Source: Shimia sp039969785 (lineage in GTDB: Bacteria > Pseudomonadota > Alphaproteobacteria > Rhodobacterales > Rhodobacteraceae). Taken from it: a stretch of 64,000 nt of DNA. This document shows positions 32,944 through 41,826 of this stretch, piece after piece. The notes beneath the pieces are model-generated. The model did no database searches. It saw only the letters and a program-made list of their open reading frames with translations, and had not been told where the DNA came from. The position numbers were made by a program, and so were the translations under genes. Each line of letters opens with the position of its first letter. The first letter of the stretch is position 1. The stretch is taken from assembly GCF_039969785.1 (NCBI RefSeq), contig NZ_JBDVNC010000039.1, forward strand, positions 43,044-107,043, given 5' to 3'.

Positions 32944-33960
32944 TTACCGGAAAGGTGGCGAGTAAATCAGGCCGCCTTCGGTCCATTGTGCGTTCAGGCC
33001 GCGAGCCAGTCCGATTGGTGTGCTTTCACCAATGTTGCCCTCAAACAGCTCACCATAGTTGCCGCCTGCCATAATGGCGTTTTTCGCCCAGTCAGCCGAC
33101 ACACCCAGCATTTCGCCAAGGTTACCCTCTGTACCCAGAAGACGGTTAACTTCTGGGTTGTCGGTACCGGCAGACATTTCACCGATATTTGCCGATGTCA
33201 CACCCAGCTCCTCAGCTGTAACCAGCGCGTTGAGCGTCCAGCGCACAACGTCACCCCATTCGTTGTCGCCGTGGCGGACAAGCGGGCCAAGAGGCTCTTT
33301 GGAGATGATTTCAGGCAGCAGAACATGTGCGCCTGGGTCTTCAAAGGTTGCGCGTGTCGCAGCCAGACCAGATGCATCCGTGGTGTAAACGTCGCACGCA
33401 CTAGCAAGATACTGCTGTTGCGCTTCGGCGTTGGTTTCGATCGGAACCGGCTCATAGCTGATGTTGTTGGACCGGAAGAAATCAGCAAGGTTCAGTTCGG
33501 TTGTTGTACCGGTCTGAATACAAACGGTTGCACCGTCCAGCTCTTTTGCAGACGAAACGCCCAGTTCCTTAGGAACCATAAAGCCCTGACCGTCATAATA
33601 GTTCACACCAACAAATGTGAACTTCAGGTCCACATCGCGCGAGAATGTCCAGGTCGTGTTGCGCGCCAGCATGTCGATTTCGCCCGACGCAAGTGCGGTG
33701 AAACGAGTTTTACCGGTCGTTGGAACAAATTCCACAGCTTTTGGATCGCCCAAAACGGCCGCAGCAACCGCACGGCATACGCCGACATCAAAGCCATCCC
33801 ATTCGCCATTGGCGTCAGGGGCCGCAAAGCCAACAAGACCCGTGGTCACACCACAGTTCAGTTTGCCGCGTGCTTTTACATCGTCAAGTGTTCCGGCAGC
33901 CGCTACCCCAGCGGCGATACCTGCCATGGCGAGTGTACCATAGAATACAGATTTTTTCAT
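32944..33960 (-). CDS. aapJ: General L-amino acid-binding periplasmic protein
   Basis: This 338-residue protein has a signal peptide (MKKSVFYGTLAMAGIAAGVAAAG) and then TLDDVKARGKLNCGV, the usual start of mature AapJ. Later GEWDGFDVGVCRAVAAAVLGD and GTTTELNLADFF mark the family 3 amino-acid-binding fold. It captures many L-amino acids for AapQMP. It is the first gene of the operon with a 200-base upstream region; TTGACG at 34083-34088 (minus strand) may be a -35 element, but no clear -10 is seen. Confidence 0.93.
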   Translation of the reverse strand: MKKSVFYGTLAMAGIAAGVAAAGTLDDVKARGKLNCGVTTGLVGFAAPDANGEWDGFDVGVCRAVAAAVLGDPKAVEFVPTTGKTRFTALASGEIDMLARNTTWTFSRDVDLKFTFVGVNYYDGQGFMVPKELGVSSAKELDGATVCIQTGTTTELNLADFFRSNNISYEPVPIETNAEAQQQYLASACDVYTTDASGLAATRATFEDPGAHVLLPEIISKEPLGPLVRHGDNEWGDVVRWTLNALVTAEELGVTSANIGEMSAGTDNPEVNRLLGTEGNLGEMLGVSADWAKNAIMAGGNYGELFEGNIGESTPIGLARGLNAQWTEGGLIYSPPFR

Positions 33961-34161
33961 TTTTACCTCTTCCTGATGTTCCGTCCTTTGCGAACGGTCT
34001 TTCGGCCTTTTTGGCCGTGCGAAGGCACTAGGATTGCTCCCCTAAAACCTCACTCCTTAGTGTGGGCGCAATCATCTCGAAACGTCAAGTGCCACTTCAA
34101 GGAAATTGATCAAGAACAAAGATTTGAAGATGTACCGGCAAGCATCTGGAAAATATTGTCT

Positions 34162-34872
34162 TTAATATAGCATTTTCGCAAATTTGTAGGCGTGAATAAA
34201 GGCATGGTATTTTTGAGAAGCCATCATTTGCGCTTCTTCATCCACGCCCCATTGTTCTTCCTGCCAGGTTTCATCGATTCTTGACAACTGCCAAAGTTCA
34301 TCAATGGGTCGGAAATCCAGCAAAGCGGCAAAACCTAAAACAAGTGAGCCAGACAAGCTGACAAGGTCATGAAACGCGGCAAGCTGAAAATTATCCAGCG
34401 CGTGAACGCGGTTGCGCAGGTTGGCCAAACTCGTCTCGTTTTGTGCCATATGCATGACGCCGGAAACGGATTCCAGCGGCGCCGCCAGGACATTTGCAGA
34501 CCAGTCAAGTAGAGGGTCCCAGTTTTCGGCCTGACGTTCGATCAACTCTTGCGGCGACGTTGCGCGGTAACACAGCAAATCACTTCCGCCATATTCCGCC
34601 AAAAGGTCGGCAACTTCGCTATGTTGCGTGGCGACTTTGTCGATGGCGGCGTTAGCAGACCGTGTCACTGGCATTGTTCCGGGATCGATTTTGTCAGTCT
34701 GAGCGTTCCATTCAGCGGCAATGCTTTCAGCCATAACGCGGCTTGGAACAATCAGGGCCGCCTTTGCAGGTGTTTTTAACGCGCGCCCGTCAAGCTTTAC
34801 GGAAAACCCTTTGGGTTCCTGTGTGACTTCTGCCAGTTTCCAGAACCGTTTCTGCGCCCATTCGCTGCTCAT
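34162..34872 (-). CDS. ATP12 family chaperone (F1-ATPase assembly)
   Basis: This is 236 residues from the ATG at 34872 (GGGGA eight bases upstream). The start MSSEWAQKRFWKLAEV, then GFSVKLDGRALKTPAKAAL near 24-42, and IAAEWNAQTDKIDPGTMPVTRSANAAID near 52-80, are classic for ATP12, which in mitochondria binds F1 alpha subunits during assembly. Bacterial members occur mainly in alphaproteobacteria. It overlaps nothing but lies one base from the phosphatase gene. Confidence 0.93.
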   Translation of the reverse strand: MSSEWAQKRFWKLAEVTQEPKGFSVKLDGRALKTPAKAALIVPSRVMAESIAAEWNAQTDKIDPGTMPVTRSANAAIDKVATQHSEVADLLAEYGGSDLLCYRATSPQELIERQAENWDPLLDWSANVLAAPLESVSGVMHMAQNETSLANLRNRVHALDNFQLAAFHDLVSLSGSLVLGFAALLDFRPIDELWQLSRIDETWQEEQWGVDEEAQMMASQKYHAFIHAYKFAKMLY

Positions 34873-34873
34873 T

Positions 34874-35548
34874 CTAAATTCCCCATACGTCCAGAAGCGC
34901 CGCTTGCAGGTCTTCAAAGCGGTCGATCACAATGTCAGCAGCCACGAGCGCAGACCTGTCGTGATAACCCCAACTTACACCAATTGCAGCCATGCCAGCG
35001 GCACGTGCCATTTCCATATCAAAGCTTGTATCGCCAACCATCGCAGATGCCTGCGCAGAAGCGCCGGTCTCTTGCATCGCCGTCAATAGCATTGAAGGGT
35101 GCGGTTTGGATGGGTGATGATCCGCGACTTGCTGGGTTACGAACATCTGTTCAAGCCCGTGACCTTGCAACAATTTGTCCAGCCCACGGCGAGATTTACC
35201 CGTAGCCACGCCCAAAATCATGTGGTCGTCCGAATTCAGCTGAGACAAGGTGTCGATGGCGCCGGGATAAAGCGGTGATGAGTTAACTGTGCCAGCTTGC
35301 TCTCGGTGGAGCATGTAGCTGTCTTTGTAAGCCTGAACCATCTGGTCCCTTAGCTCCACAGCTGCATCGGGAACCAGACGCGCCATCGCGACATCAAGGG
35401 ACAGACCAACAATACCCAACACCGCATCGCGGTCGGGGTTCGGCAGACCGACGGACTGGAACGCCACATTCATTGAACGTAGAATATCCGCCTGACTGTC
35501 CACAAGTGTGCCGTCGACGTCAAAAACGACCAATCGCAATTCGCTCAT
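34874..35548 (-). CDS. HAD family phosphatase (phosphoglycolate-phosphatase-like)
   Basis: This 224-residue enzyme has motif I VVFDVDGTLVDSQ at residues 7-19 with nucleophile Asp9 and Asp11, motif II around GVATGKSRRGLDKLL near 112, and motif III/IV SAMVGDTSFDMEMARAAG near 165. The size and cap position are those of the Gph/PGP subgroup that dephosphorylates small phosphates such as 2-phosphoglycolate; the substrate is not proven. It overlaps rluC by four bases. Confidence 0.88.
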   Translation of the reverse strand: MSELRLVVFDVDGTLVDSQADILRSMNVAFQSVGLPNPDRDAVLGIVGLSLDVAMARLVPDAAVELRDQMVQAYKDSYMLHREQAGTVNSSPLYPGAIDTLSQLNSDDHMILGVATGKSRRGLDKLLQGHGLEQMFVTQQVADHHPSKPHPSMLLTAMQETGASAQASAMVGDTSFDMEMARAAGMAAIGVSWGYHDRSALVAADIVIDRFEDLQAALLDVWGI

Positions 35549-36588
35549 TGAAGCGTCTCAAACGGGTCTTCAGCGGCCATGTCAGGCGTCCATTGAAACG
35601 TATCAAAGGTACGCTCCATATGCTCTGGCAGGGGGGCAACTATCGACAGCGGTTTTCGGGTCACCGGATGCTCAAGCTGCATGGTTCTTGCGTGCAGGTG
35701 AAGCTTGTTGCTGATGATGCCGCCCAATTGAGCACCCCACCCATCGCCCTGATTTTCCTGCCCCGAGCCGCCATATTTGCCATCTCCGATAATCGGATGG
35801 CCAATTTCGGACATGTGCGCGCGCAATTGATGCGTGCGCCCGGTAATCGGTTCCATGGCAACCCACGCCGCACGGCTCGCTACGCGGTAAAGCGTTGCGT
35901 ATTGCGTGATGGCGCGTTTTGCGCCCGGCGTACCGTCAACGTCCCGAGGATGCAGGCAATGCATTTTCTCGCCTTCACCACCGCGCCCATGTCCCGGCGC
36001 CTTAACCAGCCCGTATTTGATTTCGCCCAAATACGGCGTTGGAACGCCTGCAACCACAGCCCAATAGATCTTGCGGGTCTGGCGGTGACGCAAGGCGGCA
36101 GTCAGCGCTGCGGCCATCTCTCTTGTGCGGGCAAGCAACAAGACACCAGACGTGTCTTTATCAAGCCGGTGAACAAGACGGGGTTTGTCATCAAACCCAA
36201 ACCTCAGCGCCTCCGACAATCCATCGACATGGCGTTTTTGCTTACTTCCGCCCTGACTTGGCAAGCCGGGGGGCTTGTTCAACGCAATAATGTGATCGTC
36301 ACGATAAATTACGCAGTCGCGGATAAGCTTGGCGTCGGAATCAGACACTTTGGCAGCCGTCATCACGCGAATTTCATGGGCTTCGGGCAAAGGCGGAATA
36401 CGCACCTGTGCACCTGTCGTAAGACGTGTGGACGCTTTGACCCGCCCACCATCCACACGGATTTCGCCCTTGCGGCACATCTTTTCGATACGACCCTGCG
36501 AGACATGCGGAAACAGTCTTCGAAACCAGCGATCAAGGCGCTGATCAGAATCGCCCGGCCCAACAGTGACGGTTTGTACCTGGCTCAT
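35545..36588 (-). CDS. rluC: Ribosomal large subunit pseudouridine synthase, RluC-like
   Basis: This 347-residue protein has an N-terminal S4 RNA-binding domain (about 15-70) and the RluA-family catalytic motif HRLDKDTSG at 140-148 with the catalytic Asp143. The later RTHQLRAHM near 230 is also conserved. It makes pseudouridines in 23S rRNA. RluC and RluD cannot be fully separated by eye, but the S4 domain and gene neighbours favour RluC. It overlaps crcB by four bases. Confidence 0.88.
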   Translation of the reverse strand: MSQVQTVTVGPGDSDQRLDRWFRRLFPHVSQGRIEKMCRKGEIRVDGGRVKASTRLTTGAQVRIPPLPEAHEIRVMTAAKVSDSDAKLIRDCVIYRDDHIIALNKPPGLPSQGGSKQKRHVDGLSEALRFGFDDKPRLVHRLDKDTSGVLLLARTREMAAALTAALRHRQTRKIYWAVVAGVPTPYLGEIKYGLVKAPGHGRGGEGEKMHCLHPRDVDGTPGAKRAITQYATLYRVASRAAWVAMEPITGRTHQLRAHMSEIGHPIIGDGKYGGSGQENQGDGWGAQLGGIISNKLHLHARTMQLEHPVTRKPLSIVAPLPEHMERTFDTFQWTPDMAAEDPFETLQ

Positions 36589-36962
36589 GTTATTGCTCCT
36601 CGTGTTAGCATTATGCCCAATGCCAAGGCCCCGACTGAGCCAAACACCGAAATCAGCACATAGATGACAGCGGTCCCGATTTGACCGCGTTCAAACAAAT
36701 TGACCGTTTCCAGCGAAAATGCAGAAAACGTCGTGAACCCACCAAGCAGCCCTGTCATCACCAGCGGCGACAAATGGGTCAAACCCCGATGGCTGGCCAG
36801 AACAACAAATGCGCCCATTAGAAACGAGCCAATGATATTGACTGTGATAATCGCCATAGGAAACCCATGCCCCAACAACCGGACAACGCCAAGCCCCGTC
36901 AAATAACGAAGACTCGCCCCAACGGCACCGCCGAGTGCCACATATATCAAGCTGTTCAACAT
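36585..36962 (-). CDS. crcB: Fluoride channel CrcB/Fluc
   Basis: This 125-residue protein has four membrane helices. NIIGSFLMG near 44 and GLLGGFTTFSAFSLE near 71-85 are the family's pore motifs, including the Asn and the Phe-box residues that line the fluoride path. It works as an antiparallel dimer that exports fluoride. No fluoride riboswitch was noticed upstream; the gene is coupled to rluC rather than separately controlled. Confidence 0.93.
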   Translation of the reverse strand: MLNSLIYVALGGAVGASLRYLTGLGVVRLLGHGFPMAIITVNIIGSFLMGAFVVLASHRGLTHLSPLVMTGLLGGFTTFSAFSLETVNLFERGQIGTAVIYVLISVFGSVGALALGIMLTRGAIT

Positions 36963-37053
36963 GCCCGGTCTCTCGCGTGCGCCAAGTCAGATGTCAAGCG
37001 TGCTGCCCTGTGTGGCACGTCGAAAACACCTAAAAACCGGACCCGTTCCAAAT

Positions 37054-38376
37054 TTAGGACGGTTCACCACGCTTCAGTCTTAACTTGGTAAAGTAATCCA
37101 GCCGGCGCTTTAGCTCTCGCTCATAGCCACGTTCCACAGGGGCATACAGAACAGGCCTTTTGACGTCGTCGGGGAAATAGTTCTGGCCCGAAAATCCGTC
37201 CTGCGCATCATGATCATATTGATACCCGGTGCCGTACCCCTGATCCGCCATCAAAGAGGTGGGCGCGTTCAAAATGTGTTTTGGCGGCATAGCCGAACCG
37301 GTTTTCTGCGCCAATATGCGCGCAGCTTTATACGCGACATATCCAGCGTTGCTTTTGGGTGCGAGCGCCAGATAGGCCACCGCCTGAGCAAGCGCCAATT
37401 CTCCTTCCGGCGACCCAAGCCGTTCATATGTTTCCCAAGCGCCAAGGCAAATGCCCTGCGCCTGTGGGTCGGCAAGGCCAATGTCTTCGACGGCCATACG
37501 GGTGAGCCTGCGCGCCAGAAACCGAGGGTCTTCACCCCCTTCCAGCATACGCGCAAACCAATACAACGCAGCATCAGGATCAGACCCGCGAACCGATTTG
37601 TGAAGCGCTGAAATCAGGTTGTAATGCTCGTCACCGGATTTGTCGTATTTCGCCGCACGCCGCATAAGCCGTGTCGACAAGGCGTCAGTGTCAAGCTTGC
37701 CATCGACTTTCCATGCCGCGACCTGCTCTACAAGGTTCAACAACGCCCTGCCGTCACCATCGGCCATTTCCAACAATGCTTCTCGTGCAGGCCCATCCAA
37801 CGGCAGACCGCGACCCAGTTCCCGTTCGGCGCGTTGAACAAGGCGTTCCAAATCCGCCAGACTCAACCGTTCCAGAACCAACACCTGAGCACGACTCAGC
37901 AAGGCTGCATTCAGTTCAAAAGACGGATTTTCCGTGGTCGCGCCGACAAGCAAAATGGTCCCGTCTTCCATATGCGGAAGAAAGCCGTCTTGTTGCGCTT
38001 TGTTGAAACGATGGATTTCATCGACAAACAACAACGTCCCCTTGCCGTTCGACCGTCGCAACCGTGCCGCTTCAAACACTTTGCGAAGCTCAGGCACGCC
38101 TGTGAAAATGGCGCTGATCTGAATAAAATGCAGATCTGTTTCATCAGCCAGAAGGCGCGCAATGGTTGTTTTTCCGACGCCGGGCGGACCCCAGAAAATC
38201 AGAGATGATAAAGACCCCGCCGCCAGCATAACACCAAGCGGTCCTTGATCTCCCAAGACTTGCTCTTGTCCGATAACCTCTGACAAATTGTTGGGACGCA
38301 ACCGATCTGCCAGAGGACGATGAACGTTCTCTGTTTTGGCGTCTGAGTGATCTGTGGTGTCAAAGAGGTCGGCCAT
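37054..38376 (-). CDS. rarA: Replication-associated recombination protein RarA (MgsA)
   Basis: This 440-residue AAA+ ATPase has Walker A GPPGVGKTT at 63-71, Walker B LLFVDEIHR at 115-123 and sensor region GATTENPSFELN near 150. The C-terminal half holds the tetramerisation domain with YWFARMLEGGEDPRFLARRL. RarA acts at stalled replication forks. It lies five bases after the DegP-like gene. Confidence 0.93.
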   Translation of the reverse strand: MADLFDTTDHSDAKTENVHRPLADRLRPNNLSEVIGQEQVLGDQGPLGVMLAAGSLSSLIFWGPPGVGKTTIARLLADETDLHFIQISAIFTGVPELRKVFEAARLRRSNGKGTLLFVDEIHRFNKAQQDGFLPHMEDGTILLVGATTENPSFELNAALLSRAQVLVLERLSLADLERLVQRAERELGRGLPLDGPAREALLEMADGDGRALLNLVEQVAAWKVDGKLDTDALSTRLMRRAAKYDKSGDEHYNLISALHKSVRGSDPDAALYWFARMLEGGEDPRFLARRLTRMAVEDIGLADPQAQGICLGAWETYERLGSPEGELALAQAVAYLALAPKSNAGYVAYKAARILAQKTGSAMPPKHILNAPTSLMADQGYGTGYQYDHDAQDGFSGQNYFPDDVKRPVLYAPVERGYERELKRRLDYFTKLRLKRGEPS

Positions 38377-38381
38377 GGGTT

Positions 38382-39764
38382 TTACAATCGAAAGCGCATT
38401 ACGACGCGTTGTGCGCCACGCTGCACTTCCATCGTTAACCGTTGCCGCGCGTCCCGCAAAGCCTGTTCCGCTTCTTTGGGGTCTGCGACCTCCTGCCCGT
38501 CAATGGCACGCAGAACATCACCCGGCTGAAGGCCAATGCGCGCGCCAACCTCTCCTGTGTTTTCGACCACCACCCCTGTTGTCCCCAACGGAAAGCCATA
38601 TTGCCAAAGGACCGCAGGGTTAACTCTGGACAAGATTAGCCCGGGGACCGCGGTGCGGCGACCAGTTTCCAAGGTGTTGCGTGCAGGCGTTTCCGGTGCG
38701 ACATCCAGTTTCACGGTTCGCACCTCTACCACACCGTCACGCACCATCTCAATTTCAGCCTCTGCCCCCAGCCCGGCAACCGACATCCGAAAGATCATCT
38801 CTGACGGTGTGTTGACCGGGTGGTTGTCCACTTTCACGATAACATCACCGGGTTGAAGGCCAGCCTTTTTGAACGGGCTCACCGAATGCAAATCCGAAAT
38901 AGCAATCCCGCCAGGGCGCGCCAGCCCCAAACCATTGGCCATGTCAGCGTCAACAGGTTGCCCAAACATGCCCGCCCATGGCCGCATAAACACGTCATGC
39001 CCTGCCCGCGCCTGTTCTACAAATTGCGCCACGAGACGTGAAGGAATGGCAAACCCGATACCATTTGAGCCGCCAGAGCGCGTCAAAATCGACGTATTGA
39101 TCCCTATCAGATCACCGTTCACATCAATCAGCGCTCCGCCAGAGTTTCCCGGATTGATCGGCGCGTCAGTCTGCAAAAAATAGCCGCGCGCATTGCCTGT
39201 CGCGACACCTGACCGTGCCAACCCCGAGACAATCCCGCTGCTAACTGTTTGTCCGACGCCAAATGGATTGCCAATCGCCAACACCAATTCCCCAACCTCG
39301 ACACCGTCGCTGTTGCGCAGTTCCAGAAATGGCATTTCCTCTGACGTATCAAGCTGCAGGATTGCGAGGTCGGCTTCTTCGTCTGCAAGAAGCACTTTTG
39401 CCGAAAATTCGCGCAGGTCGTTGAGATGCACGCGGATATCTGTCGACATTCCAACAACGTGATAATTTGAAACAACAATCCCATCCGAAGACAAAATCAC
39501 GCCAGACCCAAGAGAGTTCTGGACCTGAGGTTGTGACTTTCCAAGATCCCGAAACAGGTTTTCAAAGAATGGGTCGCCCTGAAATGGGCTAGACCGCACA
39601 TTCACAACTTTCTTCGCGTAGATGTTTACAACCGCCGGCGCGGCTTGTTTCACCAGTGGCGCGAACCCCAACGAAATCTCAACCTGGTCCCGAGGAACCT
39701 TGGTTTGCGCCGTGACGACACTGGCCACCGAGATAATCAAGCACGTAAGAACAACTCTGAACAT
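38382..39764 (-). CDS. Periplasmic serine protease, DegP/HtrA family
   Basis: This 460-residue protein has a signal peptide (1-19, cleavage near VTAQ) and a trypsin-like domain with triad His102 (SNYHVVG), Asp132 (ADLAIL) and Ser208 (GNSGGAL). Two PDZ domains follow at about 260-350 and 370-455. It would degrade or refold damaged envelope proteins. Deg-family members are hard to separate; the double PDZ favours DegP/DegQ-like. The gene has its own upstream region of about 85 bases before the next gene. Confidence 0.93.
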   Translation of the reverse strand: MFRVVLTCLIISVASVVTAQTKVPRDQVEISLGFAPLVKQAAPAVVNIYAKKVVNVRSSPFQGDPFFENLFRDLGKSQPQVQNSLGSGVILSSDGIVVSNYHVVGMSTDIRVHLNDLREFSAKVLLADEEADLAILQLDTSEEMPFLELRNSDGVEVGELVLAIGNPFGVGQTVSSGIVSGLARSGVATGNARGYFLQTDAPINPGNSGGALIDVNGDLIGINTSILTRSGGSNGIGFAIPSRLVAQFVEQARAGHDVFMRPWAGMFGQPVDADMANGLGLARPGGIAISDLHSVSPFKKAGLQPGDVIVKVDNHPVNTPSEMIFRMSVAGLGAEAEIEMVRDGVVEVRTVKLDVAPETPARNTLETGRRTAVPGLILSRVNPAVLWQYGFPLGTTGVVVENTGEVGARIGLQPGDVLRAIDGQEVADPKEAEQALRDARQRLTMEVQRGAQRVVMRFRL

Positions 39765-39851
39765 GACGCCTCCTTGGTATCATGTCAGCATATGCGAGAG
39801 GCTTTCCCGATTTGCAAGGTAACGCCGCGTATTGTGTTCGTGCCGAAACGT

Positions 39852-41171
39852 CTATTGGCGCGGCAATCGGCTCTGAACGCTGTCAGGCAGGTTGATGCGC
39901 TTGAACAACAATTCCGCCATACGCCGCAAACCTATGCCGGTTCGGATTTCAAACTCTTCATACCGAAAACGCCGCCCGGTCACGCCCTGACGCTTGAAAC
40001 CTTCCAGCAAGTCTTTGCGCATCTGCTTGGGTCCGCAAAACGAAACCGTGACGTCATTGGCATCAAGCCCAGATCTTTCAAGCAGCATGTCCGCCGACAC
40101 CCGTCCCTGATCTGAGGATGTGTGCACGCGCAAGACAAAATTCTCAAAACTGTCGGCGACCGACCTGATCTCTTCCAAATGCGCAGCACTGTTCAGATCA
40201 CGTGTGCAATAAAACAGGTGCACAGGGCCTGCCGTCTCTGCCAAATTTTGTGACCAGGCCAGAAACGGTGTAATGCCAATACCAGCGGCAACCCAAATCT
40301 GTGGTCCCTTTTTTGGGCATTCGAAATGTCCAAATGGGCCTTCGACTCTGGCATGCGTCCCGGTTTTGAGTGACTTATGCAACCGCGATGTATAATCCCC
40401 CAAACGCGCAACGCTCATCCGAATGCGACCATCTTCTGAAGAGGCCGAAGAAATCGTGAACGGATGTGGCTCTGACCCATCAAAGCTCACAAAAGCAAAT
40501 TGCCCGGCGCGGTGACGCAACGGTTTTCCATCCGGGGTCATCTCAATCGACAAGGCGTTCCCTGTGGTTTCAACCTTTTCAACCACATAGGATCGGGACG
40601 GCCGCATCGCAGACGGCAGCAACCGCCAAGTGAACGCCAGAATGCCGACCACACAAAACGCAGACACGTACAGACCCAACGGATCACCGTTTTTAAAAGG
40701 TTTCAGGATAAAGAGGTAATGCGCCGATCCTGCGACAAAAAATGCGCCCATGAACCGATGCGTCCACCGCCACAAGTGGTAAGGGATAAAGGTCGCGATG
40801 GTGATGACCACCAAAATCAAAAGCCCGTACAAGCTGAGTTCGCCAAGCGTTTCCGCAAGTTCCTCAAGCATGTTCTGACGGCCCAGATTTGGCATTTCCG
40901 CATCTATGGTATCGTGCAGCAGGATGAACCCCATCGCCAGAATGCCCAGCCATTTGTGTACGATATAGCTGCGGTCGAGACCACCAAACAGCCATTCCAC
41001 AAATGCAAATCGGGTTGCGATGACCTGAACAATGGCCATTGCAATCAGAGCGGCAATTCCCATGTACTGGCTCGCTACCGCGACAACATCCCGGCCTTGC
41101 GCCACGCCTCCGAACCAGATGAATGGAAACAAAAGCGAAATTGCGGTCAGGATCAGGCCCCAGGGTCTCAT
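39852..41171 (-). CDS. Ferric-reductase-like transmembrane flavoprotein
   Basis: This 439-residue protein has about six membrane helices in residues 1-205 with heme-ligand-type histidines (HKWLGILAMGFILLHD near 87; WRWTHRFMGAFFVAGSAHYLF near 133). It continues with a FAD domain (HRAGQFAFVSF near 219, EPHPFTISSA near 233) and a NAD-binding domain (VAAGIGITPFLAW near 293). Electrons would pass from NAD(P)H through FAD and heme across the membrane. The substrate could be ferric iron or oxygen; this is not decided by sequence. Confidence 0.85.
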   Translation of the reverse strand: MRPWGLILTAISLLFPFIWFGGVAQGRDVVAVASQYMGIAALIAMAIVQVIATRFAFVEWLFGGLDRSYIVHKWLGILAMGFILLHDTIDAEMPNLGRQNMLEELAETLGELSLYGLLILVVITIATFIPYHLWRWTHRFMGAFFVAGSAHYLFILKPFKNGDPLGLYVSAFCVVGILAFTWRLLPSAMRPSRSYVVEKVETTGNALSIEMTPDGKPLRHRAGQFAFVSFDGSEPHPFTISSASSEDGRIRMSVARLGDYTSRLHKSLKTGTHARVEGPFGHFECPKKGPQIWVAAGIGITPFLAWSQNLAETAGPVHLFYCTRDLNSAAHLEEIRSVADSFENFVLRVHTSSDQGRVSADMLLERSGLDANDVTVSFCGPKQMRKDLLEGFKRQGVTGRRFRYEEFEIRTGIGLRRMAELLFKRINLPDSVQSRLPRQ

Positions 41172-41218
41172 ACTATTAGTCTACTCTCTTTATTGCATCG
41201 GCGCGCACATACGAAATG

Positions 41219-41246
41219 GGGCCCCTACTAATACCAGTAGAGGCCC
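41219..41246 (-). terminator. Stem-loop at the end of the ribosomal super-operon
   Basis: An eleven-base stem with one mismatch (GGGCCCCTACT against AGTAGAGGCCC) and a six-base loop lies 42 bases after the rplQ stop. There is no T-run on the minus strand after it, so termination may be imperfect or factor-dependent. Confidence 0.6.
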
Positions 41247-41260
41247 AAATCTCAATTCAG

Positions 41261-41290
41261 AAATCAAGAAATCAAGAAATCAAGAAATCA
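41261..41290. repeat. AAATCAAG octamer tandem repeat overlapping the rplQ stop
   Basis: Three exact copies of AAATCAAG and six bases of a fourth run into the rplQ stop codon. On the coding strand the unit is CTTGATTT, so TGA (the stop itself) recurs in each unit. Slippage would change only the 3' untranslated region or add at most a few residues. Confidence 0.9.
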
Positions 41291-41707
41291 GTCTTCTGCA
41301 GCTTCTTCGACTGCGGCGCGTGCTTTGTCAGCTGCGCCCTTGGCATCGGGATCACGATCTACAAATTCGATGATCGCCATTGGCGCCATGTCACCATAAC
41401 GAAAGCCAGCTTTCATGATACGGATGTAACCACCCTGACGCTCGGCAAAACGCGGGCCAAGCACGTCAAAAAGACGCGAAACATACTGATCTTCTTTCAA
41501 CTGTGCAGCGGCCTGACGGCGCGCGTGCAAGTCGCCACGTTTGGCAAGAGTGATCAGCTTTTCAACGATCGGACGCAGTTCTTTGGCTTTTGGCAAAGTG
41601 GTCTTGATCTGTTCATGTTCAATCAACGAACCCGCCATGTTTGCAAACATGGCTTTGCGGTGTTCATGTGTACGGTTCAGGCGGCGGTAACCACGAGCGT
41701 GACGCAT
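41288..41707 (-). CDS. rplQ: 50S ribosomal protein bL17
   Basis: This 139-residue protein starts MRHARGYRRLNRTHEHRKAM, the nearly invariant bL17 start, and has KELRPIVEKLITLAKRGDLHARRQA near 42-66. A C-terminal extension (KAGFRYGDMAPMAIIEFVDRD and an Ala/Glu-rich tail) is normal for alphaproteobacteria. It is the last gene of the super-operon, 119 bases after rpoA. Confidence 0.96.
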   Translation of the reverse strand: MRHARGYRRLNRTHEHRKAMFANMAGSLIEHEQIKTTLPKAKELRPIVEKLITLAKRGDLHARRQAAAQLKEDQYVSRLFDVLGPRFAERQGGYIRIMKAGFRYGDMAPMAIIEFVDRDPDAKGAADKARAAVEEAAED

Positions 41708-41826
41708 TTTCTATATCCTTCTTTAGCGTTATGCTTTGTCTGGCGGCCGATGCGTGTCAGCCGCTCTCCTTGGGGCGGATGTGCCCAGATTTCCCCGGAT
41801 CTCCCGGGCATTTGTGGAAGACGCGT

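Noticed and set aside
32932..34170. 412-residue plus-strand frame opposite aapJ
   Set aside because: It is a mirror of the aapJ codon pattern, crosses the aapJ promoter region and has no domain-like features.
35473..36663. 396-residue plus-strand frame opposite rluC
   Set aside because: It is fully antisense to rluC and part of the phosphatase gene, with low-complexity cysteine/arginine-rich sequence.
41261..41290. CRISPR-like repeat
   Set aside because: The units are eight bases, directly joined, without spacers.
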